DNA of 6,626 nt from positions 1 to 6,626 of the forward strand of contig SBBT01000054.1 of NCBI GenBank assembly GCA_005239595.1, given 5' to 3'. Under the pieces are notes generated by a model. It worked only from the letters and a program-made list of their open reading frames with translations. It was not told the DNA's origin and ran no database searches. The stretch is from Candidatus Troglogloeales bacterium (GTDB taxonomy: Bacteria; Nitrospirota; Nitrospiria; SBBL01; SBBT01). This document shows positions 5,109-6,626 of this stretch, piece after piece. Position numbers and translations under genes: made by a program. How positions within the stretch are numbered: the first letter of the stretch is position 1; every line of letters starts with the position of its first letter.

Positions 5109-6419
5109 TTAGAAGGACGTCAACATCCTGTGCAATCCCTTTCCACTGCTTAATTGTTTCACCATTTTCCTCGACTGGTGAAATTGTTTTAAGAACCGAT
5201 TGATTTCCTGAACGGAAACCCCGCTCCCTGTTGAAATTCTTTTCTTACGACTCCCATTGATGATATCCGGATCGTGTCGTTCACGAAACGTCATCGAAGA
5301 GATGATAGCCTCTATATGCCGGATTTCCTTTTCCATCTCCCCCTGTTCAGGACGCACCTTCACGCCCTTCAGGCCCGGAATCATATCCAACAACTGGTCA
5401 AAATGGCCGATCTTCCTAAATTGCTTCAACTGTATCCTGAAATCGTCCAAGGTAAACTGTTTTCCGCCGGCCTTAATCTGCCTCTCCGGCTTAAAGTCTT
5501 TTTCCGCCAATTCGATAAGCGAAAGGAGATCACCCATTCCAAGGATACGGGAGGCCATTCTTTCAGGATAGAACCGCTCCAAATCATCCGGCTTTTCCCC
5601 TATGCCAATAAATTTAATGGGGGCACCGGATATCGCTCGGATGGACAAGGCCGTACCTCCCCTTGCATCCCCCTCCATCTTCGTTAATATGATACCGGTT
5701 ATGCCAATCTGCTGGTGAAAGACCTGGGCAACCTGCGCCGCCACTTGGCCTGTCATTGCATCCGCAATAAACAGGATTTCGTGTGGAGACAACACTCTCT
5801 TGGCCAGGGCCAGCTCTTCCATCAACAATTCGTCTACCTGGTGCCTCCCGGCTGTATCCACAATAACAAGATCAAAACCTTGATCTCTTCCCATCTGGAT
5901 CGCCCGCTGCATCACATCGATTGGATTCTCTTTAGACTCCGGGGAGACAACGGAAACCCCCATCGCCTCTCCCAACGTCTTAAGCTGATGGACAGCCGCC
6001 GGACGATGCAAATCTGCGGCAACCAGCAATACCTGTTTCCCTTCTCTTTTGTACCAATTCGCCAGTTTTCCCGCCGTGGTCGTCTTCCCGGATCCTTGAA
6101 GACCGACCAACATCACGATGGTAGGGAAGGCGGACAGGACAATCTGTTCTTCTTTCTCCCCCATCAAATTGGAGAGCGCTTCCAAAACGATTTTAATCAC
6201 CTGTTGACCAGGATTGAGACCTTCCAAGATCTCAACCTTCAGTGCTTTTTCGCTAACAGATCCAATAAGGGATTGGACAACCTTATAATGGACATCCGCC
6301 TCCAAAAGCGCCATTCTCACCTCTTTAAGCGTCTGTTCAACCACTTGGGGTGTCAGCAGGCCCGTACCACGGACTTTCTTAAATATTTGATCAAACCTTT
6401 TTGTTAAGTTTTCCAGCAT
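5109..6419 (-). CDS. ffh: Signal recognition particle protein Ffh
   Basis: A 436-residue SRP54-type GTPase that binds signal sequences of nascent membrane proteins with SRP RNA and docks on FtsY. The N domain (1-95) has the ALLEADVHYKVV motif (37-48). The G domain has G1 GLQGSGKTT (106-114), DLHRPAA (136-142), G3 DTAGR (188-192), G4 TKMEGDARGG (246-255) and the closing FIGIGEKPDDLERFYPERMA (270-289). The M domain (about 321-436) keeps the RNA-binding GSRKKRISTGSG (389-400). Two oddities: G4 has Glu249 where Ffh and SRP54 proteins that I know have Asp (TKxD), and the M domain has only five methionines (346, 362, 376, 419, 432), with Phe, Ile and Leu at several usual Met positions. The ATG at 6419 has no Shine-Dalgarno, but the N-terminus MLENLTKRFDQIFKKVRG is standard. 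A promoter lies just upstream. Confidence 0.97.
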   Translation of the reverse strand: MLENLTKRFDQIFKKVRGTGLLTPQVVEQTLKEVRMALLEADVHYKVVQSLIGSVSEKALKVEILEGLNPGQQVIKIVLEALSNLMGEKEEQIVLSAFPTIVMLVGLQGSGKTTTAGKLANWYKREGKQVLLVAADLHRPAAVHQLKTLGEAMGVSVVSPESKENPIDVMQRAIQMGRDQGFDLVIVDTAGRHQVDELLMEELALAKRVLSPHEILFIADAMTGQVAAQVAQVFHQQIGITGIILTKMEGDARGGTALSIRAISGAPIKFIGIGEKPDDLERFYPERMASRILGMGDLLSLIELAEKDFKPERQIKAGGKQFTLDDFRIQLKQFRKIGHFDQLLDMIPGLKGVKVRPEQGEMEKEIRHIEAIISSMTFRERHDPDIINGSRKKRISTGSGVSVQEINRFLKQFHQSRKMVKQLSSGKGLHRMLTSF

Positions 6420-6456
6420 TATAAAATCGAGGATACAAAATCCAAAAAATCTGTGT

Positions 6457-6486
6457 ATTGTATGGAGATTATCACGATAGAGTCAA
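6457..6486 (-). promoter_or_regulatory. Sigma70-type promoter of the ffh operon
   Basis: On the minus strand TTGACT (6481-6486) is a near-perfect -35 box, and TACAAT (6457-6462) a good -10 box, separated by 18 bases. Transcription would start near 6450, leaving a leader of about 30 bases before the ffh ATG. The leader has no Shine-Dalgarno but holds a small potential hairpin (GGAT/ATCC, 6431-6443). This is the best promoter in the window and probably drives the whole gene run. Confidence 0.7.
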
Positions 6487-6596
6487 GCCAATAAAAAACC
6501 CCGACAGCAGATAGGTATAGACATACGTACCAGGTGAAAGGGGGTGGAAAGGGAGGGTTTATAGGAAGAGCAGAGGCGAGTCATCGTATTATAGCC
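6487..6596. other. Non-coding region upstream of ffh
   Basis: About 110 bases without a recognisable gene. The plus strand is purine-rich around 6537-6560, with runs of G. On the minus strand a perfect TATAAT (6588-6593) stands without a good -35 box, and six T (6492-6497) follow GGGG (6498-6502) without a convincing stem. A short palindrome-like GTAT/ATAC pair lies at 6515-6526. These could bound a short transcript, but the support is weak. The SRP RNA core motif is not present. Confidence 0.4.
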
Positions 6597-6626
6597 ATGA
6601 TGAAAAAGATGAAAGTGTCTTGGAAG

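Noticed and set aside
5715..6407. 230-codon open frame on the plus strand opposite ffh
   Set aside because: It is fully antisense to the conserved N and G domains of Ffh, has no ribosome-binding site or recognisable family motif, and is rich in His, Arg and Gln as expected of a shadow frame.
6537..6560. G-quadruplex on the plus strand
   Set aside because: There are only three runs of three or more G in the tract plus GG pairs, so a stable three-layer quadruplex is not supported.
6531..6580. SRP RNA (4.5S) gene on the plus strand, suggested by GGAAGAGCAG near ffh
   Set aside because: The conserved core with GGAAGG and AGCAG in an asymmetric loop flanked by pairing arms is not present; the similarity is limited to a few purines in a purine-rich tract.

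Overview
The window is a stretch of ordinary bacterial chromosome carrying one compact run of ten genes, all on the minus strand and so read from high to low coordinates. In transcription order they are ffh, rpsP, khpA (KH-domain RNA-binding protein), trmD, rplS, rnhB, yraN, ftsE, ftsX and the 5' part of an EnvC-like murein hydrolase activator that runs off the window at base 1. Coding density is high. The last six genes show 4-base (ATGA/GTGA), 13-base and 17-base overlaps, which suggests a single co-transcribed unit with translational coupling. Base composition and codon style look even throughout, and I see no sign of horizontal transfer, insertion sequence, phage, tRNA, rRNA or CRISPR.

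The organism is most likely a diderm (Gram-negative type) bacterium: it has a secreted EnvC-type coiled-coil activator next to FtsEX, and a YraN-family protein. The order ffh-rpsP-khpA-(rimM)-trmD-rplS-rnhB-yraN is shared by many phyla (Firmicutes, Desulfobacterota, Nitrospirota and others). I can only guess at a Nitrospirota- or Desulfobacterota-like lineage and cannot place it firmly.

Layout: 6487-6626 is a non-coding upstream region, with a possible but unsupported plus-strand start codon at 6597. A good sigma70-type promoter (6457-6486) sits just upstream of ffh. Bases 6419-3271 hold the translation and secretion block: the SRP GTPase Ffh, ribosomal protein S16, KhpA, the tRNA m1G37 methyltransferase TrmD and ribosomal protein L19. 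A 214-base spacer (3057-3270) with an inverted repeat separates rplS from rnhB. Bases 3056-2113 hold rnhB (RNase HII) and yraN (UPF0102). Bases 2094-1 hold the division and cell-wall block: the FtsEX ATP-driven complex and its presumed periplasmic partner.

The genes form two functional groups, ribosome/tRNA/secretion and septal peptidoglycan hydrolysis, joined by genome-maintenance genes. The notable points are details within known genes. rimM is missing from its usual place between khpA and trmD. TrmD has Glu instead of the family's catalytic Asp169. Ffh has Glu in its guanine-recognition motif and an unusually methionine-poor M domain. I found no convincing new biological system.
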